A DNA stretch of 64,000 nt from Cokeromyces recurvatus (Eukaryota > Mucoromycota > Mucoromycetes > Mucorales > Mucoraceae), in the NCBI RefSeq assembly GCF_025118155.1, contig NW_026251390.1:186001-250000 (forward strand), written 5' to 3'. Of this stretch, positions 52,626 to 64,000 are shown piece after piece (the stretch's first letter is position 1; every line of letters begins with the position of its first letter). Made by a program: the position numbers and the translations under genes. The notes beneath the pieces are model-generated. The model worked only from the letters and a program-made list of their open reading frames with translations. It was not told the origin of the DNA and did not search any database.

Positions 52626-53549
52626 TAATATAATATAAATAGTAAATTTTTATTGATGGTGGAACAAAAAAAAACCAGTATGAAACTGATGGCAGACTTG
52701 TTATAGCTGATACATCAAATAAGCTATTCAACATTAAAAATAACTACTTTAATGATAAGGAAGGATATCAAGGATATTGACTTTGTGGCCAAAACTGATA
52801 AAAATGATAAAAGATCTATGAATCCTTTTAACATTGGTAGTTGGGTAAGAAATGTAGAGAGCTATAAAAGCTTTAAAAGTTGTGACAATGACCAAACAGG
52901 TAAATTTGGTATTTCCTTAGTGAATTCTACAAGACAAATAACCTATGGATTGAGGCTATATATTGTTAAAATGAGAGTTATGGGCATATTTTAAGTCATA
53001 AAAAAAAAGGCGATTTTGATTTTTGATGTTTTCAGAACGAATTCTAACGTTAAAGCAAATATCATTCATTTCTGATTAATATACACATAAGTTTCTAAAA
53101 ATTAAAATTGGGTATCTCTAATATGACGGATGCTGAAGCTTTTGATAAGTTCTTAATTGCTAGTCTCTAATCAAACAAAGCTAAAATCCGTATAAAGGAT
53201 ACAATTGATATGGATAATCCTATATTGAGTGAAGTCATTAAAGTCGTTTATCACACATATGGGGATAATTGACAAAAATTATAACAGTAGTGTGAGTTCA
53301 AATAATGTGCGTGGTAAATGTGATGGTATGGCTTAAAGAAGAGCAAAGAGAAAGAAGAAAAAAAAGAGAACAAAAGGACGTATAGGTTGAGACTGTTTAT
53401 TCAATGTAAAAAGAATGATATAAAGACTATTTCGTGTCTAAATAACTACTTGTATTTATGCTAATGAATCCTGAAACCAAAGAGATAGAAATAACAAAAT
53501 TATTAAATGTCTATATAAAGATCCTCTTTAAAAAATTGTAATAAAATTA

Positions 53550-53590
<41 letters not shown>

Positions 53591-53726
53591 GCGACAATAC
53601 GCTTTTCCTAAAACGACAATCAACAAAAATGAAAACGACAAATTGAAATTTCTTTCGCAACAATTATTTCTCAACTGCCGACAAATATTTGTTAATTGGC
53701 GACAATATCCATCGTACTGGCTGTAT
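52146..53726. other. Gene-poor interval with decayed open frames and A run
   Basis: An 80-codon frame at 52752-52994 (KDIDFVAKTDKNDKRSMNPF...) looks protein-like in composition but ends without a splice-linked partner, and nearby sequence (53130-53340) has broken protein-like frames. This suggests an old, unrecognised mobile element or gene remnant. A run of about 36 A lies at 53550-53585. Confidence 0.35.
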
Positions 53727-53870
53727 TTTTTTTATAACACAAGATGTAGTGTTAACAGAGTTATTGTTAATTCATGTTTATGATATATTTTTTTTTATCA
53801 AAGAGCATATTTTTTTTTATTTCCAATGGATGGTTATTTCATTTCCAAAGGGCTGCTATTTTTGGATAAA
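53727..53870 (+). repeat. Left terminal inverted repeat of the Tc1/mariner-like element
   Basis: Pairs with the reverse complement of about 55215-55332; the best conserved core is at about 53758-53806 (AACAGAGTTATTGTTAATTC then ATGTTTATGATAT and TTTATCAAAGAGC). It contains a local insertion relative to the right arm. Confidence 0.75.
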
Positions 53871-53878
53871 TGAAGTAG

Positions 53879-55026
53879 TTAAATAGATTCATTCCTCAAA
53901 TACTTTTCAAAAGTGTCTGCAGAGTATTGGACGAATCCTCTAAGATGCTTAGGATAAACAGAGTCACAGTCTTCCGTTATTCTGGTGATTAAATCGCTAG
54001 TCTCATCGAATATGCTTTGCTTGGCCTTGTTCGTAACCACCGACCAAAAATCCTCCATTGGGTTGAGTTCTAGAGAGTAAGGAGGGAGATAGACACACAC
54101 TCTTATATCCTCGCTCTGCAATCATTCCACATATTTCATCGGCTGTATGAATGAGAGAATTATCCACGACTAAATAATATCCTTTCATCTTTTTATATAA
54201 GTCCATTTTATTCAACATTTTATGGATAAATTGCAAATAATGTCCTGTAACAGTTCCTTTTGAGGCTTGCTTGCTTGAGTTGGCAGGCACCTTTTTTTTA
54301 TAACCAGCACCAGCAATCTTTACTCTTTTCGATGATTGGGGGTTTACTAAGTTCCATTGCTATAACATAGTTAGCGCTAATTGCCCCCAAGATGGTGTGT
54401 TATATTGCTCTGATGGAGAGCGTAGTAACTATAGCTTTAATACCCTTAACTGACCAACCACCATGTGATCTTATGTTTATGTCAAATCCTGATTCATTCT
54501 TAAAATATACAGTTTTCAAGAAAGTTCATGTCTGTTTCATTCCATTCTTCAACCCACGCTTTTCGATTCGCGAGCTTATATTCATCATTTCTTACTACAG
54601 AATGACAGATTATTCTTTTAAATGAGAGATTGCATTCGTTTTTAAGAAAGCTTGAAAATCGGAAGAATTCAAAGTGAAGTTTTCAAACTTCTCAGGAAGA
54701 GATGCAACTGCATCGCTCACTCGAGTTTGAGGATATTCATCGTAAAATTTGATCAAGTGGACCTAGTGTTCCTCATCAAGTTAGCTAGGCTTCCTATTTA
54801 CTTTATTCGTTTGCTTTTCAAGAATATTCTAATCTTTATCTTCTTTAAGTTTCCTTATCCACCTTTGTGCTGTTCGTTCCGTGATTCCACTAGCTAGGCT
54901 TCCAGACTTTGTAGCACTGTAAAGTTTTACTCGTTTATAATATACAAGCTTCTGCTCACTAGTATATTTATTATACATCATTTGTTGATTCGTTGCTCTT
55001 TTTACAAGATTTGCTACGCCTTCCAT
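53879..55026 (-). pseudogene. IS630/Tc1-mariner transposase relic (DDE)
   Basis: Reading on the minus strand from an ATG at 55026: a helix-turn-helix start (LASGITERTAQRWIRKLKED), then several in-frame stops (TAG, TAA, TAG) and at least two frameshifts. The catalytic domain is still readable: YFKNESGFDINIRSHGGWS, where the first catalytic Asp of the usual DESGF motif is Asn; YYLVVDNSLIHTADEI with the second Asp; and LPPYSLELNPMEDFW with the third acidic residue. The last shift falls in a GTGTGTGT stretch near 54100. Clearly non-functional. Confidence 0.75.
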
Positions 55027-55214
55027 TCTAGTGTCTAGGTCTTTAATTTGTAACTCTTGCTCGGGTTCCTGAGATTCGCAATAATTTCTAGTGTTGGTTA
55101 ATGTCTCTCAGATGGAATGGATTAACCTCCTCTTCTAAATGCATGGCATCATTTCCATCCTCGTAAAAAAATATAGCACTCATTTTGCTCTTTGTAAGTT
55201 ATACGAAGATAAAA

Positions 55215-55332
55215 AGAAAAATAAAATAACTGCCCTTTGATGAGAAAGAATACGCTTTTTGATAAAAAAAATATCATAAACATGAACTAACAACAACTCT
55301 GTTCATACTACATTTTGCACTATAAAAAAATC
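55215..55332 (-). repeat. Right terminal inverted repeat of the Tc1/mariner-like element
   Basis: Reverse complement matches the left arm over TAGTATGAACAGAGTTGTTG, TTCATGTTTATGATAT and TTTTTTTATCAAAAAGCGTAT. It lies upstream of the transposase start. Confidence 0.75.
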
Positions 55333-56279
55333 TGCCCTTTGACACTGTTTCCACTGTAATTCAGGCTCTCACGAATTGAAGCAGTACAAATACTTAATGT
55401 TACGATTCAAGAATCTAGCTAACTATGATACTTTTATTGTTTGAAAATATCTTCCTTCAATTTAGGAAAGATTTTAGTTTTTCTACCTAAGTAGTAAGTT
55501 TCTTTTGCAAATGACTGATCTTCAACAGTCAACGGTGGTCCAAACGATGAATCATCTTCAAGTAGTCGTCCTTTAAGGTTTTCTGCTTGTTTTATGACTT
55601 CATCCTACATTCATATTCATCGTATACAACTACATATAAAACAGTGCAAACAAACTTACCTTGAATGCAAAAAGTTGTTGAAGCTGATCAACAAATGTGT
55701 CAATCATTCCTTCGTTGATGGGATACTTGATTGTCTTTCCCCACTTATCAACCATATAGGCACTAGGAGCACCAAATCGAATTTGTTTGAATACACCCTT
55801 TAACCTTAGAAAATATAATCTGTTAGTATCTTATTTCGGGCATCCTCTCACATTAATTGTCGGAATATAGACAATGTCCACTTCGAATGCTCTTTAAACT
55901 TATAAAGAATGAAATTACCACAGAATTGTCCAACGATCACCTTCAACTTTTTAGCTCTATAAATGTCCAAATTGTGGTATCTGGAAAGACAATTTAAAAT
56001 AGTTTTTCCTTTAACCAGGACCTTGGACTCATCTTCCTTCATATTGCCACTATTCCTTTTGAACTGTATGTTCGCTAAGTCATAATATTTCGAGTTCATA
56101 ATGATACAAAGTCTAAGATTGACTTTAAACTTCTCATTCTGGGTATCACCCCTATATGTAGACTATCAATAAGAATAATGCATACAAAATAACTTATTGA
56201 AATGAATAAATACCAAACAAGTTCTATAATATCCTCCTCTTCAAATAGAACTTCAAAAATATTGCTCCATATTTATATA

Positions 56280-56282
56280 ATG
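56280..56282 (-). other. In-frame TAA in the unknown gene
   Basis: The frame reads EWSIII then TAA then IWSNIFEVLFEEEDIIELVW, so protein-like sequence continues in the same frame. The position is approximate by a few bases. It indicates decay or a missed short intron. Confidence 0.5.
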
Positions 56283-56779
56283 ATAGACCACTCGGACATT
56301 GCCTTCCAAGGACTGATGTCATTCTTCTTGAAGACGAAGTTCTTGTAACTACAAAAATAGTGATGAGATGAAATTAACATATATGTACGTCTAACACATA
56401 TTTACATCGAAGCAAAAATTTCGAACTTCTTTCGCACATCACCGTCAAATACAAGAGAATTAGTGACGTATAAATTATACTTTTCTCCCTGTATCGATGT
56501 CTAATATTTTAAATTGATAGCTTAGTTTAATCTAGGAAGTTAGATATGATGAAAACTTAGTTACCTTGTCGGCCTCCTTCATCACCTGCTGTACTTCCTT
56601 GTCAATGCTTCGGAAGCTCAGTTCATTTATCATGAACTTCTGCTGAAGATCGTGGATAGCCTGTACATTCAATCCAACTGTTTTCACCAACTGGTTATCG
56701 TGGAGGCCTACTATGGAATTCAAACATAACCTAAAAAATTGCATTAAATCAAAATTGTCCCTTTAAAAGTAGTTGCCAT

Positions 56780-56791
56780 CTAACTTACTCC
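56780..56791 (+). repeat. Left 12-bp target-site duplication (CTAACTTACTCC)
   Basis: Identical to 57320-57331. On the minus strand it reads GGAGTAAGTTAG and contains the 5' splice site GTAAGT of the unknown gene. Confidence 0.85.
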
Positions 56792-57319
56792 ACCTTCCCG
56801 CTGATTCCCAGATTAATCTGGTAGATCATGCCCTGAATCAACTGCCTCTTCCTCATTCGTCTCCTTGCCCTCCCTTCTGGGTTACTCTCTGCAGGATCCT
56901 CTGGTACTTTGATACCCTGTGTAATCCCGAAGAGGATTACTCAACTGACCCTGAGCCTAGTCAAGTCTTGTTGCCGTCTCTCTTCCCCTGGTGGTAAGTA
57001 AGTCTTGTTCCTCTGTTCCTTTCCTGCCTGTGGTCGAAAGATAGTGTGGATACCGTCCTCTGGTTCGTCCCTCTGCTGCCAAACTCTTCTAGTGCACGAT
57101 GCAAGGGAGTCCATGGTCTTGAAGCCTATTGAGTAGTCACTTGCTTTCTTTGTCTATTTTTCCCTTTTCTCTAGGGTTTTTTAGTCCCACCCTTTTGACT
57201 TAATTGATTTGTTATTTTATGTACATTTTTAGTCCCCCTTAGTAAGCAATAATGTTTTTTCTTTTTTTTTAAAAAAAAAACCGAATATGTAATAATCAAT
57301 AAGAACCATAAGTTTTCGC
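56792..57319 (+). mobile_element. 528-bp insertion, probable truncated non-LTR (LINE-like) element
   Basis: Bounded by a perfect 12-bp duplication. It is richer in G and C than the host gene. In plus orientation an open frame (HALNQLPLPHSSPCPPFWVT...) with Trp/Cys/Leu content like LINE reverse-transcriptase tails ends at about 56997, followed by a non-coding stretch with two copies of TTTTAGTCCC and an A/T run (57260-57282). About 38 bp lie beyond the A run, so the tail is not terminal. A 5'-truncated LINE is the best guess; another element type is possible. Confidence 0.6.
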
Positions 57320-57331
57320 CTAACTTACTCC
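57320..57331 (+). repeat. Right 12-bp target-site duplication (CTAACTTACTCC)
   Basis: Second copy of the duplicated target; here GTAAGT on the minus strand follows the exon ending in YITE directly. Confidence 0.85.
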
Positions 57332-57630
57332 GTTATATATTTTTCGATAACATTCAAATTCTTCCATCCTTTTGTGTACAGCTTCATGCCAAAAGAGTGT
57401 ACTAAAAGCATCAAGCTTTTACTATGACCTATGATATCGATATTATCATTGCCGTCAACTTCACTTTCCTGTTATTAAAAAGAATATTAGTTGTGTGAAT
57501 AATGAATGGATCAGTAAAAAGCAATACAATAACATTTGCATGAACTTCTGGAACTAAAAATTGTAGAATTTAAACTAATTATTCGTATCTTTTGGTTGGA
57601 AGAAGAACTTACTTTCAATAGTTCGCTGAC

Positions 57631-57672
<42 letters not shown>

Positions 57673-57772
57673 TTTACTGGAGAATGTCCACTAGTTTTTC
57701 TGCGTTAAAAATTACAGTTTCTGTAGCAGCTTCATCTACAGCTTTAATAGCACAATTTGTTAGAGATGTCAT

Positions 57773-58432
57773 AGTGGTTTGGAGAAGAGAAGTGAAAAAA
57801 AGACTAAAGAGCATGTTGATCGTTTCGTCTGTTTGTTTTAATTAAATTACGACGAAGTATGAAAAACGTATGAAGAAAAGGGGAGATGAATGATTACGTA
57901 TTCCTTTTTTAAAATTAAAGATTCTGCCTCAACTATTCTCCACATTCCTATATAGTAGCAATTACAGAGTAAGTCTTGAGCTACTATATAGAAACAAAGG
58001 TATCATACATGCATTTCTATTATTTTATTATCATATAAGATACATGATATGCATACAATACCATACCAGTGTAAAATAAGCCTTACTGTGCTACAGTAAA
58101 ACATGTAAAATGCATGCTATAGTTTAGCCTCCCAATACTTTTTTAAGAGATGCTCGTAATGTTATCAAAAAATGAATTACGTACTATTAAAACACATTAG
58201 TACAGATGAGTATAAACCAGAAAAAAACAGTATATAAGGTTGATTAAAGATTCTATCTGTCAGCTAGTTCGAGCCAACCAGCAATAGATGAACATGAAAA
58301 TGGCTCCTTTTACAGTCTATGATTCATGTAATTTAAGCTGTCATAAGATTTATAATTCTAATAGGTAAATAATACTCCTTGAATTCATATATGAAAATAG
58401 ACGTGTAGACTATGTATATTAAAATAATTACA

Positions 58433-58477
<45 letters not shown>

Positions 58478-58544
58478 TAGTATGAAAAACATCATTGTTT
58501 TCACATTCAATTATGCTCTATTATAAGCAAATTAATTATCCATA
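57773..58544. other. Intergenic
   Basis: No gene seen. A TA microsatellite of about 32 bp at 58440-58471 lies near the 3' end of the RhoGAP gene. Confidence 0.5.
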
Positions 58545-61423
58545 TTAAGTGGATTTTTTATCTAATACTGGTACAGCTGGTATATCTTCATTATTGGGGG
58601 TCATAAAATGCTTATTGTTACGTCTCGATATCACCTTTTTACCTGTGGTAGCTGATCGACGCAATTTAGGTACTGGTGGAATATTAGATGATTTATCTGG
58701 TTCAAATTGATGCCAGTCATGAGATGGAACTATAGCACTTTTAATGGAAATAGGCATTTCCACGTGATAGGTTTCGTTGCTTTCTGATGCAGTCATAGAG
58801 TTTGTATTTACTTTTAAACCCTTTTCTTTAAAATGAGCTTTGTATGTCTTCTTTTCAATTATTTGTTGTTGTGTTGGTAATGAACGGGAGATTGTTAAAG
58901 TTGGTGGCAATTGAATCATGTCATTCTCATGAATACTTTGTTCGTTATCTTCTTCTTCTTCTTTTTGAACGACAAACATATATTCATTTTCATTTTCATT
59001 CGTTACGATTATATTGGTTTCATTATCACAAGTAGGACTATCAGGGGAATGAACAGTCATAGCATATCGATTTGTTTCCCTACTATCTGTTATTATTTTA
59101 TGATGACTAAATCCATATTCAATATCACCTGTAATAGCTGAATTATTATGAAGATCCTTGTTTGCAAAAATAGTTTGGAAATTCTTTATCAGATCTTCTA
59201 GCACACAATCCTTTGACCATTCTCCAGGTGAACTTTGAGCATAATTTAAATCTTGAAAGATAGCTGGAGTAAAGATTAATGTCAAGTTTTGTATCGTCAT
59301 TTTATTTTTACTAACACATGTTTGAAGTCTATTTATTATTTAGTTTGATACGATAGTTTTAAGAACTGATATGTATATATATATATACATGTATATATTC
59401 ATATTTTTTCACTTACTTGACTAAATGCTGTATAAGGGCTTTAAGTGTATCATAATTAGCTGCTGGTAATTTAAGTAATCTTGTTAAAAGGTTCATAAGT
59501 CGTAATTCTTGATCAGGAATTTCTATTTATATTACATAAATAAAATAGCTCTTGCTTTATATCTAAGAATCAACTTACGTGAATAGATTATTCTATCCGT
59601 TAATTTAAAAGGAAATAAAGGTGTTTGTAGTTCACGTAAAAATATTTTAATTACAGAAGCAATACTAAAAATATCTTCAGGTACATCATTTTGACCAATA
59701 ATAACAGCTTCTTCATCCAATTCAAATGCATGTCTTAATTTTTCTATTTTACTTTGTTTACCAGGAATACGATAGATGCCTTCTTTTTCTAAGCCATCTA
59801 GTCTTTCAATGGCCTCTATACATTTAGTAATTAATAAGGGTGGTGATCTATTTCGTTGTTGAGCATATTCAGTCAATGAAATACCGAAAATAAGATCTAA
59901 TAATAATAATTGGATTTACTTTGTATAATAAGATATGAAGCTTTAATTTGATATACCTTTACAAAGTCCAACTTGGTGGTTTTCATAATAAATAGGTGTA
60001 GGCTTTAGAAAGTTATTTAATGCATTAGAAGAGAAGTCATTAAATCGTTTAGCTTCTAACTCATTATCAATAGAATTAATCACAGTTAATAGTGATCGAA
60101 ATGGTTGTCGTTTTTGATTTATTTGATTCATATCAGATATAATCACTGATTGTAGCATTTCTTTTACTTTATCTGATTTTTCTTTTAAAGCAGCTTGTAC
60201 ATTATTTAAAATATGATGATTTGTAGCATCTATTTTAATAGCGCATGAGCTTATTTCACGTACAATATTACGATAATTAGTATCTATTATAAAATTTTAT
60301 TTAGTCCTGTATTCATATTGAATATGGCTTAATATACCTGCTTCATTAGCTTCAATTTTAAGTCTTGCTAATTTTACAATTGGATCTTCTATCTTATTTA
60401 AATGCCTTTTCATGAATCTTTCAATACGACTACTTTGTTGAGGTGAAGCCAACATATCAATTGATTTTATACTTCTATCATCATCTATACTCAATGATCT
60501 ATTATCTTCGTCTAAGGTTTCATTATTATATGGTAATTTTCTCGGTAATTTTAATACAGGTGTAGATACTTGATTGTTAGGTAAAGAAGTTGAAGTCACA
60601 TTATTATTTACTAAAGATCGTTCAATTTCATCCCATTTTTGAATGTAAGATTCGTGTGCCTATTTAATGCATATAATAAAATTAATTATGTATAAATTTG
60701 TATCAATATATTTTTTTTTCGGGGTAAAATAATAAGTTCATTTACAACTGGTAACTTCTTTAATCGTGCCATGATATATTCTCCATTTGTTTGATTCATC
60801 CAAGATTTATTTTTATCAAAGAGTCTTTGTTGTTCATCCTATATACTAAAACTAAATATCAATTCCTTCTTCTTTCCATGTAATATTTACTCGAAATTGA
60901 ACAAGTTTTTCACATTGTTCTTTCATCTTGTTAATATATTCTTCTTTAAAAGGCCTCTGGTCTTCTGTTAATGAGACATAATGTATGAAACACTTTTGCA
61001 TCATATTATTTTCATTTGGAATATAGCATGTTCGAATATTTCTTGTTATAGCTGAAAGATCATCGAGATATTTTTTTTCTAAATTAATTCTATATATACA
61101 TTTTTTTTCTTTTAACGTCACGAATCTATCCTGCCTTTTATAAAATATAAAACCTTTGCTTCAAGTATTCTATAATATATTCAGTGTCCCGAATAAGTAA
61201 ATTCGTTGAAATTGCTTCAATCTCTTTTGATGGTGCGAATATTAAATCATATGTAGCTTTATCTTGTTCCGAAAATACAATCTAAATGACATGTTAACAA
61301 TTGTAAGCAAGATTACAGAAAAAAAAAAGAAAGAAAGAAAGAAGGCTATAAATATATATTTACTATTTTTTCTTTATTATGATTAGTTGTCACAGGCTTG
61401 TTTTTCTTATGTGTAGTACTCAT
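58545..61423 (-). CDS. F-BAR and RhoGAP domain protein (Rgd1-like)
   Basis: Nine exons (61364-61423, 61154-61281, 60891-61089, 60746-60838, 60338-60659, 59957-60283, 59579-59896, 59417-59522, 58545-59328) give 778 residues. The N-terminal F-BAR region shows YLKQRINLEKKYLDDLSAIT, which requires the intron 61090-61153 rather than the longer open frame. The RhoGAP domain runs from LIFGISLTEYAQQ with the arginine finger in GIYRIPGKQSKI, to FLRELQTPLFPF and NKMTIQNLTLIFTP. The tail (~230 residues) is disordered, with Glu-rich and Pro/Arg segments. Rgd1-type proteins bind phosphoinositide membranes and switch off Rho3/Rho4 at growth sites. Target Rho is inferred. Confidence 0.88.
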
Positions 61424-61638
61424 TATAAAAAGAGATGAAATGTTAACTGAAAAGAAGGAAAATAAAAAAAAAAATAAAAAAAGGGAATAAGCCCTTTTAT
61501 TAAAAACAAATTGTATGCCTGTACAAATTTGGTAAAAAAAAAGAAAAAAAAAAGCTTTTATGTACTACATTAACAATTATTGTTGCACGAGCTGCTTTTT
61601 ATTCTTAATATTATTATATATGCACAAATTAGGAAACT

Positions 61639-61678
<40 letters not shown>

Positions 61679-61743
61679 ATGCTTCTAAAATAATAAAATA
61701 AAATGTATATTACAAATAATAAGATGAGATAGGTCCCCTTTGA
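61424..61743. other. Intergenic with T34 run
   Basis: 320 bp between the RhoGAP start and the MCM3 stop, both on the minus strand. A T run of about 34 at 61641-61674 and A runs at 61460-61475 and 61538-61554; nothing else seen. Confidence 0.55.

Positions 61744-64000
<2,257 letters not shown>

Larger units (their letters stand above)
53727..55332. mobile_element. Dead Tc1/mariner-IS630-like transposon with long terminal inverted repeats
   Basis: About 1.6 kb. The left arm (about 53727-53870) and the right arm (about 55215-55332, reverse complement) share long aligned sequence: AACAGAGTT-GTTGTTA/ATTGTTA, TTCATGTTTATGATAT and TTTTTTATCAAA are all found in both in the same order. The arms flank a minus-strand transposase relic. 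Long inverted repeats of about 100 bp or more and an IS630-type DDE transposase fit this group. The exact outer ends and the TA duplication could not be fixed. Confidence 0.75.
55434..57772 (-). pseudogene. Unrecognised multi-exon gene, interrupted by an insertion and a stop
   Basis: From the ATG at 57772 exons read MTSLTNCAIKAVDEAATETV (to about 57680), ESEVDGNDNIDIIGHSKSLM... to YITE (57334-57476), LCLNSIVGLHDNQLVKTVGL... to EADK (about 56560-56730), SIQGEKYNLYVTNSLVFDGD, YKNFVFKKNDISPWKAMSEW (then an in-frame TAA at about 56280), NSKYYDLANIQFKRNSGNMK, GVFKQIRFGAPSAYMVDKWG and DEVIKQAENLKGRLLEDDSS, ending at 55434. Most joints have good GT-AG sites. The intron after YITE is split by a 528-bp insertion. 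The composition (soluble, mixed charged) resembles multicopy hypothetical proteins I associate with Mucorales genomes, but no family name can be given and function is unknown. Confidence 0.55.

Noticed and set aside
61090..61153. Possible 19-nt intron or long exon at the start of the F-BAR gene
   Set aside because: A normal 64-nt GT-AG intron joins YLKQR directly to INLEKKYLDDL, which gives the expected F-BAR helix; the intervening frame is intron sequence.

Overview
The window comes from a strongly AT-rich fungal nuclear genome, most likely an early-diverging filamentous fungus of the Mucoromycota (Mucorales type). The evidence is short GT-AG introns (mostly about 50-120 nt) in almost every gene, fungal orthologues with both yeast-like features (Skt5/Chs4 with a CAAX box, Caf16, Aim41, Gyp7) and features absent from budding yeast (a Tuba-like DH-BAR-SH3 exchange factor, a TMEM135-like protein), very long poly(dA:dT) runs, and transposon families typical of these fungi. 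The species cannot be named from the sequence. Gene models below were built by hand by joining reading frames at GT...AG sites and checking phase; no transcript data were used.

Layout. 1-4.2 kb: end of a vacuolar alkaline phosphatase, mitochondrial Mn superoxide dismutase, and the Rab7 GTPase Ypt7. 5.0-9.7 kb: a Sel1-repeat chitin synthase activator (Skt5/Chs4) and a Nudix hydrolase with a long charged and repetitive tail. 9.7-12.1 kb: gene-poor DNA, then a secreted protein with three cysteine-rich modules. 13.1-19.9 kb: Gyp7-type Rab GAP, Aim41, Hog1 MAP kinase, Slx1. 20.4-34.2 kb: a dense stretch with two cytosolic ABC ATPases (Arb1, Caf16), a TMEM135-like membrane protein, an unknown membrane-anchored acidic protein, proteasome beta-7, an aldo-keto reductase and a leukotriene-A4-hydrolase-like aminopeptidase. 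35.4-42.4 kb (all minus): a PAP2 lipid phosphatase, a Tuba-like RhoGEF and an MFS monocarboxylate-type transporter.

42.8-57.8 kb is the accessory part. It holds a CACTA/Tnp2-like transposon with two divergent reading frames, a cytochrome P450, a retroelement scrap, a dead Tc1/mariner-IS630 transposon with long terminal inverted repeats, and an unrecognised multi-exon gene that carries a stop codon and a 528-bp insertion bounded by a perfect 12-bp target duplication exactly at a 5' splice site. 58.5-64 kb returns to housekeeping genes: an F-BAR/RhoGAP protein and the C-terminal part of MCM3.

Themes. Several genes act on membranes and the cell surface: Ypt7 and its probable GAP Gyp7 lie only about 9 kb apart; a RhoGEF and a RhoGAP, both with BAR-type domains, lie about 18 kb apart; Chs4 and Hog1 serve cell-wall synthesis and stress. 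No tRNA, rRNA or CRISPR array was seen. No fully novel system is proven. The best candidates for new biology are the three-module cysteine-rich secreted protein, the Nudix protein with its unusual tail, the unknown multi-exon gene family, and the fairly intact CACTA-like element.
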